Origin: Planctomycetota bacterium
GTDB lineage: Bacteria; Planctomycetota; Planctomycetia; Pirellulales; Lacipirellulaceae
NCBI GenBank assembly: GCA_029259915.1
Contig: JAJDED010000026.1
Span: 1-64,000, forward strand
Direction of reading: 5' to 3'
Length of the DNA: 64,000 bases
Shown here: positions 9,206 to 18,337 of the stretch, in pieces
Layout of the letters: every line of letters starts with the position of its first letter
Position numbering within the stretch: the first letter of the stretch is position 1
Program-made: the position numbers and the translations under genes
Notes under the pieces: model-generated
The model's input: the letters and a program-made list of their open reading frames with translations, nothing else
Databases searched by the model: none
Told to the model about the DNA's origin: nothing

Positions 9206-9332
9206 GATGCACGATCTCCACCAAATACCGCTTGCTAAATGAATGCGTAGAAATCGAAAGATTTCTCTAGCCGCTTTGTAATGGTTGCCGACGGCGTTGG
9301 CAAGGTTCTCCCAGTAGAGGACAGGGGAGTTG

Positions 9333-9421
9333 TCGCTCGCAGAGCCGCAGAGACAGCGGAGATTTCTTTGGATTCGTCTGATTAAATCAAACTCTGCGGC
9401 TCTGCGACTCCGCGAGAGACT
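9333..9421. repeat. Imperfect inverted repeat built of CTCTGCGGCTCTGCG units
   Basis: CGCAGAGCCGCAGAG on the left is mirrored by CTCTGCGGCTCTGCG on the right, with further matching bases outward (GTCGCTCGC and CGCGAGAGAC). It occupies most of the gap between rpoN and floA (9206-9498). No gene is seen in the rest of this gap. Confidence 0.6.
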
Positions 9422-9498
9422 GTCCCAAAAAGGCCAATAAATGGGACTTTGAATTTCGACCGCGGCTGTTTCGTCTCATGCCGCCTGAAGAGAAGGGT

Positions 9499-11010
9499 CT
9501 ATTTCTTTTTTGACCAATCGCGGCGTTGGCGGCTGCTGGGGATTCCCATCGCCTTGCGGTACTTGGTGACCGTGCGGCGGGCCACCGTGATGCCATGGCC
9601 TGCCAGCGCTTCGACCAAAGCGTCGTCGCTCAGCGGCTTGGTCTTGTTTTCGTTGTCGACAATTTCCTGCAACTTGAGCCGAACCTTATCCCAAGCAACT
9701 TCCTCGCCGTCGGCACTGGTCGTGCCGCCAACAAAAAATCGCTTCAGCGGAAAAATACCTCGCGGAGTTTGCATCCACTTGTCGTCCACCGCCCGGCTGA
9801 CCGTCGTGACATGCACACCTACCTTGTCGGCAATTTGCTGCATCTTCAACGGTTCGATGTGATCGGGTCCGTCGTCCAAAAATTTGGTCTGATGATCCAC
9901 AATCGCCTGCGACACCCGCGTAAGCGTGCTGCGGCGTTGCTCGATCGCTTCGATAATCCATTGGGCCGAGTTAACTTTGCGTTTGATGTACTCGCGTGTC
10001 TCGGCGTTGGTTCCGGCGTCTTGCAACAGCTTGCGATAGGTCGGGCTGATGTATAGCGACGGTAATTGGCCATCCTCAAGCCGAACTTCATACCCTCCTT
10101 GGTCGAGAGAATCGACATAAACGTCGGGGGTCACGGTCGGTGCAAAAGTTTCGTTGAACTCGGCCCCCGGTTTCGGCTTGAGCGTTCGCAGGTCTTCCCA
10201 CGATTCCTGAATGGTTTCGATCGAGAAGCCTGTCTTCTTGGAGATTAAAGGTAGCCGATTATTTTCCAGGTCTTCCAAGTGATTTTCGATCAATACCAGC
10301 AACTCTTCGTAAAATAGTAGCCCGGGCGTTAGCTGGAGCAACAGACACTCTTTAAGATTCCGAGCACCAATCCCCGGCGGGTCAAGCCGTTGGACCATCG
10401 CGAGCGCTTGTTCGACAAGCTTAGTCTGTTCTTCTTGCCAGGAGTCGGCATCGCCGTTCAAGTCCGTCGGCGGCGACAGCAGATCGGAGAGCGGCACTTT
10501 GAGATACCCGTTGCTATCGAGATTGTAAATGATGCGCTCGCACATGCGCCGCAACTCTTCACTCAAATCGAACCAACTCAATTGATGTTGAAGGTACTCC
10601 AAAAGCGATTCCGGACGTGCGGCCATGTTCGCCATCGCATCGTGCCGTCGGTCGCCTTCCGCTTCGATCTGACCCCGCGAAGGACGACTTTGCTCTTCGT
10701 AGTCGTCGGGCAGACTGTCGACCATGTTCAAAAGACGCTCGAAATCGTCTTCGTTATTCGTATCGTCTTCTACGACCAATTCCCGTTCGTTCTCGGTAGG
10801 GCCGTCAGGATTGGTGACGCTTTCGTCCAGTGTGGAGTCATCCTCGCTCGGCTCGATCTGATCGAGCACCGGGTTGTCTTCCATCTCCTGTTCGAGGCGC
10901 TCCTGCAGCGCCATGATCGGCAACTGCAGAATTTCCATCGACTGGATCATCCGCGGTGCAAGCACCTGCTTCTGAGCCATCTGCATTTGTTGTCCGAGAG
11001 AAAGTCGCAT
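9499..11010 (-). CDS. rpoN: RNA polymerase sigma-54 factor
   Basis: 503 residues. The N-terminal activator-interaction region is glutamine-rich (MRLSLGQQMQMAQKQ, then MIQSMEILQLP), followed by an acidic region II, a core-binding region, and the DNA-binding C-terminus. The diagnostic RpoN box ARRTVTKYR lies at residues 477-485, and the helix-turn-helix VHVTTVSRAVDDKW precedes it. It directs core polymerase to -24/-12 promoters and needs an AAA+ activator. It is about 300 bp downstream of ybaB on the same strand. No enhancer-binding protein is encoded in this window. Confidence 0.97.
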   Translation of the reverse strand: MRLSLGQQMQMAQKQVLAPRMIQSMEILQLPIMALQERLEQEMEDNPVLDQIEPSEDDSTLDESVTNPDGPTENERELVVEDDTNNEDDFERLLNMVDSLPDDYEEQSRPSRGQIEAEGDRRHDAMANMAARPESLLEYLQHQLSWFDLSEELRRMCERIIYNLDSNGYLKVPLSDLLSPPTDLNGDADSWQEEQTKLVEQALAMVQRLDPPGIGARNLKECLLLQLTPGLLFYEELLVLIENHLEDLENNRLPLISKKTGFSIETIQESWEDLRTLKPKPGAEFNETFAPTVTPDVYVDSLDQGGYEVRLEDGQLPSLYISPTYRKLLQDAGTNAETREYIKRKVNSAQWIIEAIEQRRSTLTRVSQAIVDHQTKFLDDGPDHIEPLKMQQIADKVGVHVTTVSRAVDDKWMQTPRGIFPLKRFFVGGTTSADGEEVAWDKVRLKLQEIVDNENKTKPLSDDALVEALAGHGITVARRTVTKYRKAMGIPSSRQRRDWSKKK

Positions 11011-11314
11011 CGAAGTTTCGTCTCTAATAAATTGAAATCGTGGTTATCGGTCCCTGCGGTTAGACCAAGGACGTCCCCACCTGCATCTGTAGCATAATGC
11101 CACCCAGCGTCGAAGGTCAAACTCGCCAAGAAAACAGAAACTGCTAGCCACAAAATTGGCAGGAAGCGAGAAAAAAACTTGACATCCGCAACGATTCTTG
11201 ATCGCTAGAACCACATGCGGTTACGTATTTGGAGCCCTAGGCATGTGGAGAAATGAATGATCACTCCGCGAGGGGGACCATTCAAAATGGCCTTGGCTTC
11301 AACCGAGCGATCAG
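11011..11314. other. Gap between ybaB and rpoN, no gene seen
   Basis: No convincing reading frame. A TTGACA at 11179-11184 faces the plus strand but has no good -10 hexamer 16-18 bases away. The promoter of rpoN should lie here on the minus strand, but I cannot place it confidently. Confidence 0.3.
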
Positions 11315-11686
11315 CTACCCCGTTGCGTCGTTCGGGCCTAGCTGCCCCAATGCGTCGCTAAGACCGGGCAAGTTAAGCCCGCCGGTAAGCTCTTGCATTT
11401 GTTCGGCGTGAAGTTCCTTCGCCTTTTGTTGGGCAGCGTTGAAGGCAGCCGGCAGCAAATCTTCCAAGAATTCGCGATCTTGTTTCTCAAACAGAGTCGG
11501 ATCGATCCGGACCGCCACCGCTTCGCCCACGCCGTTGGCTTCGACTTCCACCAATCCCCCGCCGGCGCTGCCAACCACGCGCTTCGTCTTGAGCTGTTCG
11601 CTGAGCTCCTGCATTTTGTCGCCCATTTCCTGGGCCTGCTTCATCACATTGCCAAGGTTGGCAAGATTTCCTAAACCTTTGAGCAC
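11315..11686 (-). CDS. ybaB: YbaB/EbfC family nucleoid-associated protein
   Basis: 123 residues. It starts MLKGLGNLANLGNVMKQAQEM and continues with the helical segment MQELSEQLKTKRVVGSAGGG, then VEVEANGVGEAVAVRIDP, the usual YbaB layout. The family forms tweezer-like dimers that bind DNA and coat the nucleoid. It is downstream of dnaX, the arrangement conserved across many bacteria (dnaX-ybaB-recR), but recR is not the next gene here. A repeat element separates it from dnaX. Confidence 0.95.
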   Translation of the reverse strand: MLKGLGNLANLGNVMKQAQEMGDKMQELSEQLKTKRVVGSAGGGLVEVEANGVGEAVAVRIDPTLFEKQDREFLEDLLPAAFNAAQQKAKELHAEQMQELTGGLNLPGLSDALGQLGPNDATG

Positions 11687-11727
11687 TTTGTTGCTCCTCT
11701 TTTTTAGTTACTTAAAACAAAAGTATT

Positions 11728-11860
11728 GAACCGCCAAGAGCGCCAAGTACGCCAAGGAATGCAGGGGAAATTTTTAGTTGAAAGAACATTGATTGAGCGC
11801 TTGGTTTTGAAGAATCAATCAAAACCATTTCTTGGCGCTCTTGGCGTCCTTGGCGGTTCA
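11728..11860. repeat. Inverted repeat of the CGCCAAG family
   Basis: TGAACCGCCAAGAGCGCCAA opens the element, and its reverse complement with few differences closes it (CTTGGCGCTC then TTGGCGTCCTTGGCGGTTCA). Each arm is about 30 bases of 9-base units. The centre (11758-11830) is AT-richer and unrelated to the other copies. It fills the gap between dnaX and ybaB. Confidence 0.7.
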
Positions 11861-11874
11861 TAATCTTTTAGTAA

Positions 11875-13641
11875 TTACTGATTTTCTGGTGGAACGTAAC
11901 GCAATCGGGCTGGGTCGCCGTCGAAAAGTTCCATTGCCTTTTGGACAAACGGTTGCGTTGCAATTTCTTGCTGTTGCTGTCGACGTGATCGACGGGGCGG
12001 CGGTTGTTTTTCAGCGGAGTCGGTACGCTTGTGCGACTGGAGGACCAAGGGAACTTGCACGCCGCACACACTTTGCAGGGCCGATTCCAGCCGGGACCGG
12101 TTCCCGGCCCGTTCGCAAAAGTCGCGGTGAAAACCCTCCGTGAAACTCACAACCAATCGGCCACCATCGTCAACCGAAACTTCATCGGCCTCCGCTGCGT
12201 GGTCGGCAACAATCGCCGACAAGGAGTCGAGCGCGCGTTTCCAAATCTCTTCGGCATGCTCAGCGGAAAGCTCCGTGTGTACGACGTCTGGAAGCACTTC
12301 GGTATCGGTTTGCACCGGCTGCTCAGGAGCAGCATGCGCTGCGGTTGTCGCTGTGCGAGGTTCCGATTGCGAGGCACCGTGAACCGAACCGGCCGATCTG
12401 GAAACCGTCGCGGCCCGTTCCGGATTCGGGCTAGCGGTTAAGTTTTTTTTTGCTGTCGGCGAAGCCGATATCGCTCCGGGCGATTGTTTAAGCTGCTCGA
12501 TCAACGCCGACAATTCGTCGAGATTCTCTAGCTGGCAAATTCGTACGATCGCCATTTCCGCCAAGGTACGCGTGTGGGTACTCACTCGCATGCGTGCCGC
12601 GGCTTGATCTAGAATCTGAATCATCGCCAGCAAGGTTTGCAAACCGACTTGCTCGGCCAGCTTGCGGACTTCCTGCTGCTGGCCAGGCAAAACATAAAGC
12701 AATTGTTTTTCGTCGCAGCCCACCGCTTGGGTCATCATGTCGCGAAAATAACCCAGCAATTGATCCACGAGTTGGCTCACTTCCGCCCCCTCGGTAATCG
12801 CAGAATCAAGCTCGGCGAGTGCCGTGGCGGCATCGCATTCGGCAAGTGCTTGCGCCAATCGGCTCAGTTGCGTAGCTGGTGCAATTCCCAAAAGTTGCGT
12901 CACCTCGGTCGACGTGACCGGTGAACAACCGGTGGAAAGAAGTTGCTCTAAAAGCGACTGGCTATCGCGCATCGACCCGGCGGCACGCATCGCCAAAATC
13001 TGCAACGCATCGAGATCAATCGCAACGCCCTCGGCTTCCGCAATCTGCGCCAACCGATTTTGGATCGCAGCGGTTTCGATTCCAGCAAAATCGTAACGCT
13101 GACAGCGCGAAAGAATCGTCACCGGAATCTTGTTGGGCTCGGTCGTGGCGAAGATGAACTTCACATGATCGGGAGGCTCTTCGAGCGTTTTCAACAAAGC
13201 GTTGAACGCTTCTTTGGTGAGCATGTGAACTTCGTCGATGATGTAAATCTTAAAACGGGCTCGGCTGGGGCGTACCGCTACGTTTTGTCGCAGTTGTCGG
13301 ATTTCGTCGATACCGCGGTTGCTGGCACCGTCGATTTCCAGCACATCAACATCGTCGCCCGTGCCAACACTGTGACAAATTTCGCACTGGTTGCAGGGTG
13401 TGGGAGAAGTCCCCTCCGCGCAGTTGAGCGCCTTGGCCAAAATACGCGCTGCAGAAGTTTTTCCAACGCCTCGGGCACCGGTAAACAAATAGGCATGCCC
13501 CACGCGATTGCTGACAATCGCTTGGGAGAGAGCCCGGGAAACATGTTCCTGGCCAATCAACTCTTCGAACGTCAAAGGCCGATAACGGCGTGCGACAACC
13601 AGATAGTCGCCTTCGGTGGCCGACGATGAGTTTTCCGACAT
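11875..13641 (-). CDS. dnaX: DNA polymerase III subunits gamma and tau
   Basis: 588 residues. The clamp-loader ATPase shows Walker A GARGVGKTS (55-63), zinc-binding cysteines (C74, C83, C86, C89), a Walker B/DEVH box (IYIIDEVHML) and sensor 1 (FATTEPNKIP). Domain III ends near residue 370, followed by a proline/alanine-rich linker and the tau-specific C-terminus. At codons 397-400 the coding strand has nine consecutive A (12451-12443); a one-base slip in either direction meets a stop within about 12 bases, which would give a gamma protein of about 400 residues. The gene lies downstream of the SRP RNA and upstream of ybaB, a conserved grouping. Confidence 0.97.
   Translation of the reverse strand: MSENSSSATEGDYLVVARRYRPLTFEELIGQEHVSRALSQAIVSNRVGHAYLFTGARGVGKTSAARILAKALNCAEGTSPTPCNQCEICHSVGTGDDVDVLEIDGASNRGIDEIRQLRQNVAVRPSRARFKIYIIDEVHMLTKEAFNALLKTLEEPPDHVKFIFATTEPNKIPVTILSRCQRYDFAGIETAAIQNRLAQIAEAEGVAIDLDALQILAMRAAGSMRDSQSLLEQLLSTGCSPVTSTEVTQLLGIAPATQLSRLAQALAECDAATALAELDSAITEGAEVSQLVDQLLGYFRDMMTQAVGCDEKQLLYVLPGQQQEVRKLAEQVGLQTLLAMIQILDQAAARMRVSTHTRTLAEMAIVRICQLENLDELSALIEQLKQSPGAISASPTAKKNLTASPNPERAATVSRSAGSVHGASQSEPRTATTAAHAAPEQPVQTDTEVLPDVVHTELSAEHAEEIWKRALDSLSAIVADHAAEADEVSVDDGGRLVVSFTEGFHRDFCERAGNRSRLESALQSVCGVQVPLVLQSHKRTDSAEKQPPPRRSRRQQQQEIATQPFVQKAMELFDGDPARLRYVPPENQ
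12431..12453 (-). promoter_or_regulatory. Probable slippage site (A9) producing the gamma form of DnaX
   Basis: On the coding strand the reading is GCA AAA AAA AAC with nine A in a row. One extra A reaches TAG at 12433-12431; one A fewer reaches TAA at 12440-12438. Thermus thermophilus dnaX is known to make gamma by polymerase slippage on a run of nine A, and E. coli dnaX frameshifts at A AAA AAG. The position, just after domain III, is where gamma should end. Slippage is inferred, not shown. Confidence 0.6.
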
Positions 13642-13693
13642 GGGAATGCCCTGTTTAACCTTGGACTTTAAGCTACAGCACTAAGTCCAGAAA

Positions 13694-13820
13694 TGAACCA
13701 CGGATTGCACTGATAGAACCAAATTCCAAAAGCAATTGCTAATACCAACCTCTGAAACTACTGGCTTCGAGATGGCCCGGCCTCAGATGAATCCGTATCA
13801 TCCATGAAATCAGTGGTTCC
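13694..13820. repeat. Imperfect inverted repeat (GAACCAC...GTGGTTC)
   Basis: GAACCACGGATTGCACTGAT at the left is partly mirrored by ATGAAATCAGTGGTTCC at the right, with GGATT and AATCC also matching in between. It lies between dnaX and the SRP RNA. It resembles the phrases of the elements at 50731 and 59831 (CGGATT, CTGAT) but is not a clear copy. Confidence 0.5.
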
Positions 13821-13858
13821 AGCTTATCGCTGGAGTATTAAGGCGTAGTTTGTCGATC

Positions 13859-13960
13859 GTCGGCGAGAGGCCCCCACACAAAGAAGCACAAGCTTATGGC
13901 TGCAGTGTTTCCACCCTGACCAGGTTCGCAAGGCCCCCATTGCAAGGGCCCCTCGCCGAC
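13859..13960 (-). ncRNA. ffs: Signal recognition particle RNA (small bacterial type)
   Basis: On the minus strand the ends pair as GTCGGCGAG with CTCGCCGAC. The apical domain carries the Ffh-binding motif GAACCTGGTCAGG, a GGAA tetraloop on a GT/AC stem, and GCAGCCATAAG on the return strand. About 102 bases is the normal length for the 4.5S-like form without an Alu domain. It lies upstream of dnaX in the same orientation, a known gene neighbourhood. The return strand reads CTGCAGCC where many bacteria have AAGCAGCC, so the internal loop is a variant. Confidence 0.9.
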
Positions 13961-14064
13961 GCCCGAGACTCGTTTCTGGAACGATTAACCAGACTATCCT
14001 TTGTACGCTTCTGGGAGCGAATCGTCAAAGGCACCCCAAGCAAAAACTGGTTCCCGATTTTGCT

Positions 14065-17000
14065 CTAATTCGACTCACCAAGCTGTTCGAGCAAGTCGGG
14101 CCACGACAATTGGACTTGATCGATTCTTCGGTCCAAACGATCGAAAGAGGGCTGATGGTTCAACCGCGACCGGGCTTGGGTCACTTCTTCTTCCAGCGCT
14201 GCCAACCAATCGGGCAAATCGAGCCCGGCACCGCTGGGTTCGCTGGCCAGGCTGGAAATCTCACGCTCGAGCGCAACAAACGATTCCTGCCGTTGCTCCT
14301 CAGCTGCAATCAACGCCGGTTCGACGAGCGCCTTCACGCGATCGATAAGCAAGGGCCGGACAAACCGTTCGCCAACTCGTTCGGCTACAGACGCCAACTG
14401 CATACCGTACTTTTTGTCGAGTTCATGAAGTTGTGCCAAATGTGCGTCTGCCGCTTCGGCGGTACGCTCGGAAAAAGCCTGACACCACATTTCTGCCGCA
14501 AGCGCCCGACGATGTCTCACTAAAATTTCATGCGCCCAAACCACGGGGCGTAGATTCCAGGCCACGCGGTCGTACGCCGCGCGTAACCGGACATAGTCGA
14601 CCAACATATACAACGAATCGCCATGGTCGGACTGGGTTGTCGTCGTATTGTAATCGCGATAGACGCGATAGTTTTCGACCACCGCCTCGATGGCAATAGA
14701 GAGGAAATCGACCGCCTCGTCGCGCGGCCAGACTTTGCCCAATTCGCGAATCAAACGGAACTGTTCTTCCGCTTCGGGATCCTCCACCAAAATGTCGAGC
14801 CACACGTCGACCCCTTGATGCAGAATGCCACGAAGATTGCCAAAGCTCAGAAACTTTTGATCGAAAAGGTCGGCCCCATATCGCTTAACAAACTCGGCAA
14901 ACCGCTGCCAATCTTTGTCTTCGGACAGTCTTTCCACAACGCTGAGTCGCAAGGTTCGACTATGCCGCAGCCAACGATCGAGTTGTTTCTCGGTAAGCTG
15001 CTGCAGCGCATCGACCAACAGATGATCGACCTGTTGCGAAGTCGAACCCGAGAGATTGCTATCCCATCTTTCTGCCGACGCGACCATCGAACGCACAATC
15101 GCCTGATAACCGTTTTCAAAAAGCCGATCAAATTCGGTCACCGCACCTGGGCCGACCGGATGTTTACTTTCCATCTGCTGGGCCAAGTCGAGCAACTCGC
15201 AAGTCTCTCGGATCATGCCCAATTTCGGCAACCAACCGAGCAGATCGTGCAACAGTTTTTGCAGACCTCGGGTCGCGACAATCTGTCGGGGCTTCCCACC
15301 GCGGGAATGGGGGACATACAGCAGCGCGCACGGTTCAATCGATTCCGTAAAGGCCGACCACTGGTCGCGAATCTGCGAGACGTCGCCGGCCAGTACCGCT
15401 TGCAGGATTAACACCGACTCGCCTTTGAGCGGCTCGCCAAAAGAATCGGCCGCCTCGCGCGCCCCTGCTCCTTGAGTAGCCGCCAATAGGCGAGCGGCAT
15501 CCGATGTTTCCACGCACGTGGTAATGATTTTTTGGATCAGCGATTCCTTGATCGTGCGTAGTCGGTCGTACTCCACCAGCGATTCGTGCGAACCGGTCGG
15601 CTGCACAAAACGATAACCGTGGACCGTCTCCAGCAATTCGATCAATTGGCGATAATTCGTGCTGGCCTGACCAAGCCATTGTTTCATGACTTCCAGAACG
15701 TCCTCGCTACTGCGGTCCTTGGTTCCCCAAGTCACCGTGGCGTGTTTCCACAATCGTGCTACGGTCGTGAGAAAACCGAGCCTTTGTTCAAGGCGCATGA
15801 CCTCGAATTCCCATTCGCTGTCTTCAAAATCAAAATCCTCGTCGGCAATCTCCCCTTCGTTTCCATCGTCGGAACTGTCGCGGAAGACCATTTCTTCGTA
15901 GGCCGCTTCAAACAATTCTCCATCGTCATCGTCGTCTTCCTCTTCGCCATCTTCGTCGTCGAAGTAATCGGCGTCTTCGATGTCTTCCAAAACGTCGTCG
16001 AACATCGACCCCAGCGACGAATCCATCATCAGCGACGGCACCTGCCAATATTCTTCGGCATTGGCCTCGAGATAGGCGAAAAACTTCACCACCAACGGCC
16101 ACCGGTCTTCTTGCTGCTTGTCCTGTTCGGTCTCAACCGCTGCCAACCAGGCAAAGACCAATCGCCTGAACGATGCATCGCCTTCCTCAAGCGGGGTTTC
16201 GTCTTTCTGACTCACCCACTGCATCATCAGGGCCATCGATGCCACGGTATCTCCGTGATCCAAAAGCGCTTCGATAACAAGCTGAAATGATTTCGAGGAA
16301 TCGAACTGATCGACAAACATGCGCCAGAATGCGATGTCGCCTGCCGCGGCACCGGCCTTGTGCCAGGCGTTGAGCGCTCCCGCCACCAGATTCGCGGAAA
16401 CTTCGATCTCTTTCGCGACGAGCCGATGGACTTCTTCGACCGCCGAAGTTGCAAACTGATCCCACCAAGTAGCGATCCTTTCGAGAATTGCCGAGAACTG
16501 CTGCTCGAGTGCTGAGTTGTCGACCGCAGCCGATTCACTCCAAGCCCTGGCTGCCAAATCCAATATCTGTTCGATCAACTCGATTAGTTCGTCGACTCGC
16601 CAATCGTGGATCGTGTTTTCCATGGCGGGGAACAAACTAAAATTCCCCGCAAAACCAACGACATTCCAAGGGTCGATCAACGCGCCACATTCGATGGCCC
16701 GATAAACGAGATTCTCGCTTTTTGTAAGTTGCTCGACGACGTGTTCCAACTCGTGGCGATCAATGGCATCGTGCCCCGCGGTCAGCCGGCAATAAATCTC
16801 GCTGAGCATGCGCGCTGCCGGCACACGGACGAGTTCGGCCTGCTGTTGTGCCGCTTTGGGATGTCCGAGCCTGGCAAAAAGATGGGATAAATGCACGTGT
16901 TGCATTTGTAGCGCCCGACGACGCGCCAATTCATGGTTGAGATGTTGCCGAGCCGCCCCAAACGGCTGATGAAAACGCTGCACCTCACTACGCAAGCGCT

Positions 17001-18039
17001 CGCCACAATCTCCTTCGAATTGGGAAAGCAATTGTTCGTAAAAATCGTCGCGGTACGAGGCAATTTGCGGCAATAAGTTCGACAACGTGACTGTGGAATC
17101 GTGTCTTCCCGGTCCATCGCCGCTCGTACCGACAGCCATCAAAATGGTTCCCGCAAGGACGGCAGCCGCTTCCTGGCAGTGATCCTCCGTATCGCCCGTT
17201 TCCTTCGTGGTACTTTCACAACGAGTCAATAAAGCATCAAGCAACATCTGCTGCAACACAAGTCGCGTGTAAAAGCCGTCGTTGGAAATCTGGCTCGGAT
17301 CCCATTGTCCGAAGTGGTAATTGGGCCGACGATTCACGGGATGGTCAAAATCGTATTCGCGGGGATCCAAGGCAATTTCTTTGAGTCGGCTCAGATCGAA
17401 CCACGCGCGCGACAGAATCTCGTCGTCGGTGTTGCTAAGAATCTCCAAAGCTTGCTGGACAATTTTCTCATAGCGCCCGGTGGCAACCCCGGCACCTTCA
17501 ATGTAGAGCGGGATAGGACGCAAAAACTCGTGCGCATAAGGATTCGACAAGTTGCCCGAAGTGAGTGTCGCGACGGGGCGGTAACCGACAAAATCGTTCA
17601 GTTGCGCGAGCGTCTGCTGCACAATCTGCTCAGGTTCGTCCCAGGGTCCACCCTGCGCCAACAAAACTTCAAAGGCGCGCCCGATGAAGAATGGCCTCCA
17701 TAAATCTTCATCGCGCTGATGAAACAAGAGATCGCTGTGAAATTGACGGTATGCGCCAAGCAAATGGTCGTCGAGCAAACGGACAACCGACTGTGCCTGG
17801 CTCACGTCGGCAAAAGCGTTGCTGGTTTGATGAAGCCGATCGATCGTCTCGGTCAACCATCTCCTGAGCACTTGCCAATTCTCGTTTGACGATTTTTTCC
17901 GCTCGATCGAACAAAATAATTGGTTCAAATTGCGAAGAAATTTTGAATCGCTCGTCCCCGACGAAAAATTGAGATGCCCCACCACCTCGTCCAGCATGGC
18001 CTGGTCCTGAGCATCGGGTTGAAGAGAGCAGTCTGTCAC
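14065..18039 (-). CDS. Large hypothetical protein with acidic central region
   Basis: 1324 residues with no signal peptide and no membrane segment, so probably cytoplasmic. It is rich in leucine, glutamate and glutamine and mostly alpha-helical by eye, reminiscent of helical-repeat scaffolds, but no defined repeat or catalytic motif is recognisable. A very acidic stretch lies near residues 676-740 (for example DDEDGEEEDDDDDGELFEAA), probably a disordered linker between two helical halves. The frame is intact over 4 kb with strong protein-coding bias. It stands alone, about 100 bp from the SRP RNA. Function not assigned; I know of no characterised homologue. Confidence 0.85.
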   Translation of the reverse strand: MTDCSLQPDAQDQAMLDEVVGHLNFSSGTSDSKFLRNLNQLFCSIERKKSSNENWQVLRRWLTETIDRLHQTSNAFADVSQAQSVVRLLDDHLLGAYRQFHSDLLFHQRDEDLWRPFFIGRAFEVLLAQGGPWDEPEQIVQQTLAQLNDFVGYRPVATLTSGNLSNPYAHEFLRPIPLYIEGAGVATGRYEKIVQQALEILSNTDDEILSRAWFDLSRLKEIALDPREYDFDHPVNRRPNYHFGQWDPSQISNDGFYTRLVLQQMLLDALLTRCESTTKETGDTEDHCQEAAAVLAGTILMAVGTSGDGPGRHDSTVTLSNLLPQIASYRDDFYEQLLSQFEGDCGERLRSEVQRFHQPFGAARQHLNHELARRRALQMQHVHLSHLFARLGHPKAAQQQAELVRVPAARMLSEIYCRLTAGHDAIDRHELEHVVEQLTKSENLVYRAIECGALIDPWNVVGFAGNFSLFPAMENTIHDWRVDELIELIEQILDLAARAWSESAAVDNSALEQQFSAILERIATWWDQFATSAVEEVHRLVAKEIEVSANLVAGALNAWHKAGAAAGDIAFWRMFVDQFDSSKSFQLVIEALLDHGDTVASMALMMQWVSQKDETPLEEGDASFRRLVFAWLAAVETEQDKQQEDRWPLVVKFFAYLEANAEEYWQVPSLMMDSSLGSMFDDVLEDIEDADYFDDEDGEEEDDDDDGELFEAAYEEMVFRDSSDDGNEGEIADEDFDFEDSEWEFEVMRLEQRLGFLTTVARLWKHATVTWGTKDRSSEDVLEVMKQWLGQASTNYRQLIELLETVHGYRFVQPTGSHESLVEYDRLRTIKESLIQKIITTCVETSDAARLLAATQGAGAREAADSFGEPLKGESVLILQAVLAGDVSQIRDQWSAFTESIEPCALLYVPHSRGGKPRQIVATRGLQKLLHDLLGWLPKLGMIRETCELLDLAQQMESKHPVGPGAVTEFDRLFENGYQAIVRSMVASAERWDSNLSGSTSQQVDHLLVDALQQLTEKQLDRWLRHSRTLRLSVVERLSEDKDWQRFAEFVKRYGADLFDQKFLSFGNLRGILHQGVDVWLDILVEDPEAEEQFRLIRELGKVWPRDEAVDFLSIAIEAVVENYRVYRDYNTTTTQSDHGDSLYMLVDYVRLRAAYDRVAWNLRPVVWAHEILVRHRRALAAEMWCQAFSERTAEAADAHLAQLHELDKKYGMQLASVAERVGERFVRPLLIDRVKALVEPALIAAEEQRQESFVALEREISSLASEPSGAGLDLPDWLAALEEEVTQARSRLNHQPSFDRLDRRIDQVQLSWPDLLEQLGESN

Positions 18040-18337
18040 GGGAAGCCTTACTCAGTTTTATTGGCATAATCGCAGAGCTATCCGGCGATGGGGGTGTCAA
18101 TGCCGAGGGTGGTTCCGCGTGTTTATCGTAAGGGACGGCTACCCTAATGGTCTAGGTGCCAAAATGAACCGCTTTCGCGATCGACAAGGAATTGAGGGCC
18201 TGTCTGTCTGATTCTTTGTCGTCGCAAACGCTTTTGATTAAGATAGAACCGTGCTATCGTGCGGGTTTCATCGCAATGAAGAAAATTTACTCCGATTGGC
18301 CTTCGGCAAAACCTATATAAATTCGGAACTTAGTAAC
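18040..18337. other. Divergent promoter region
   Basis: This gap separates the large minus-strand gene from the plus-strand beta-propeller gene. A TTGATT (18234-18239) with TATCGT about 15 bases later is a weak candidate promoter for the latter. Nothing else is seen. Confidence 0.25.

Noticed and set aside
11179..11207. TTGACA on the plus strand as a promoter of a small RNA
   Set aside because: No -10 hexamer at a workable spacing and no terminator or conserved structure follows.
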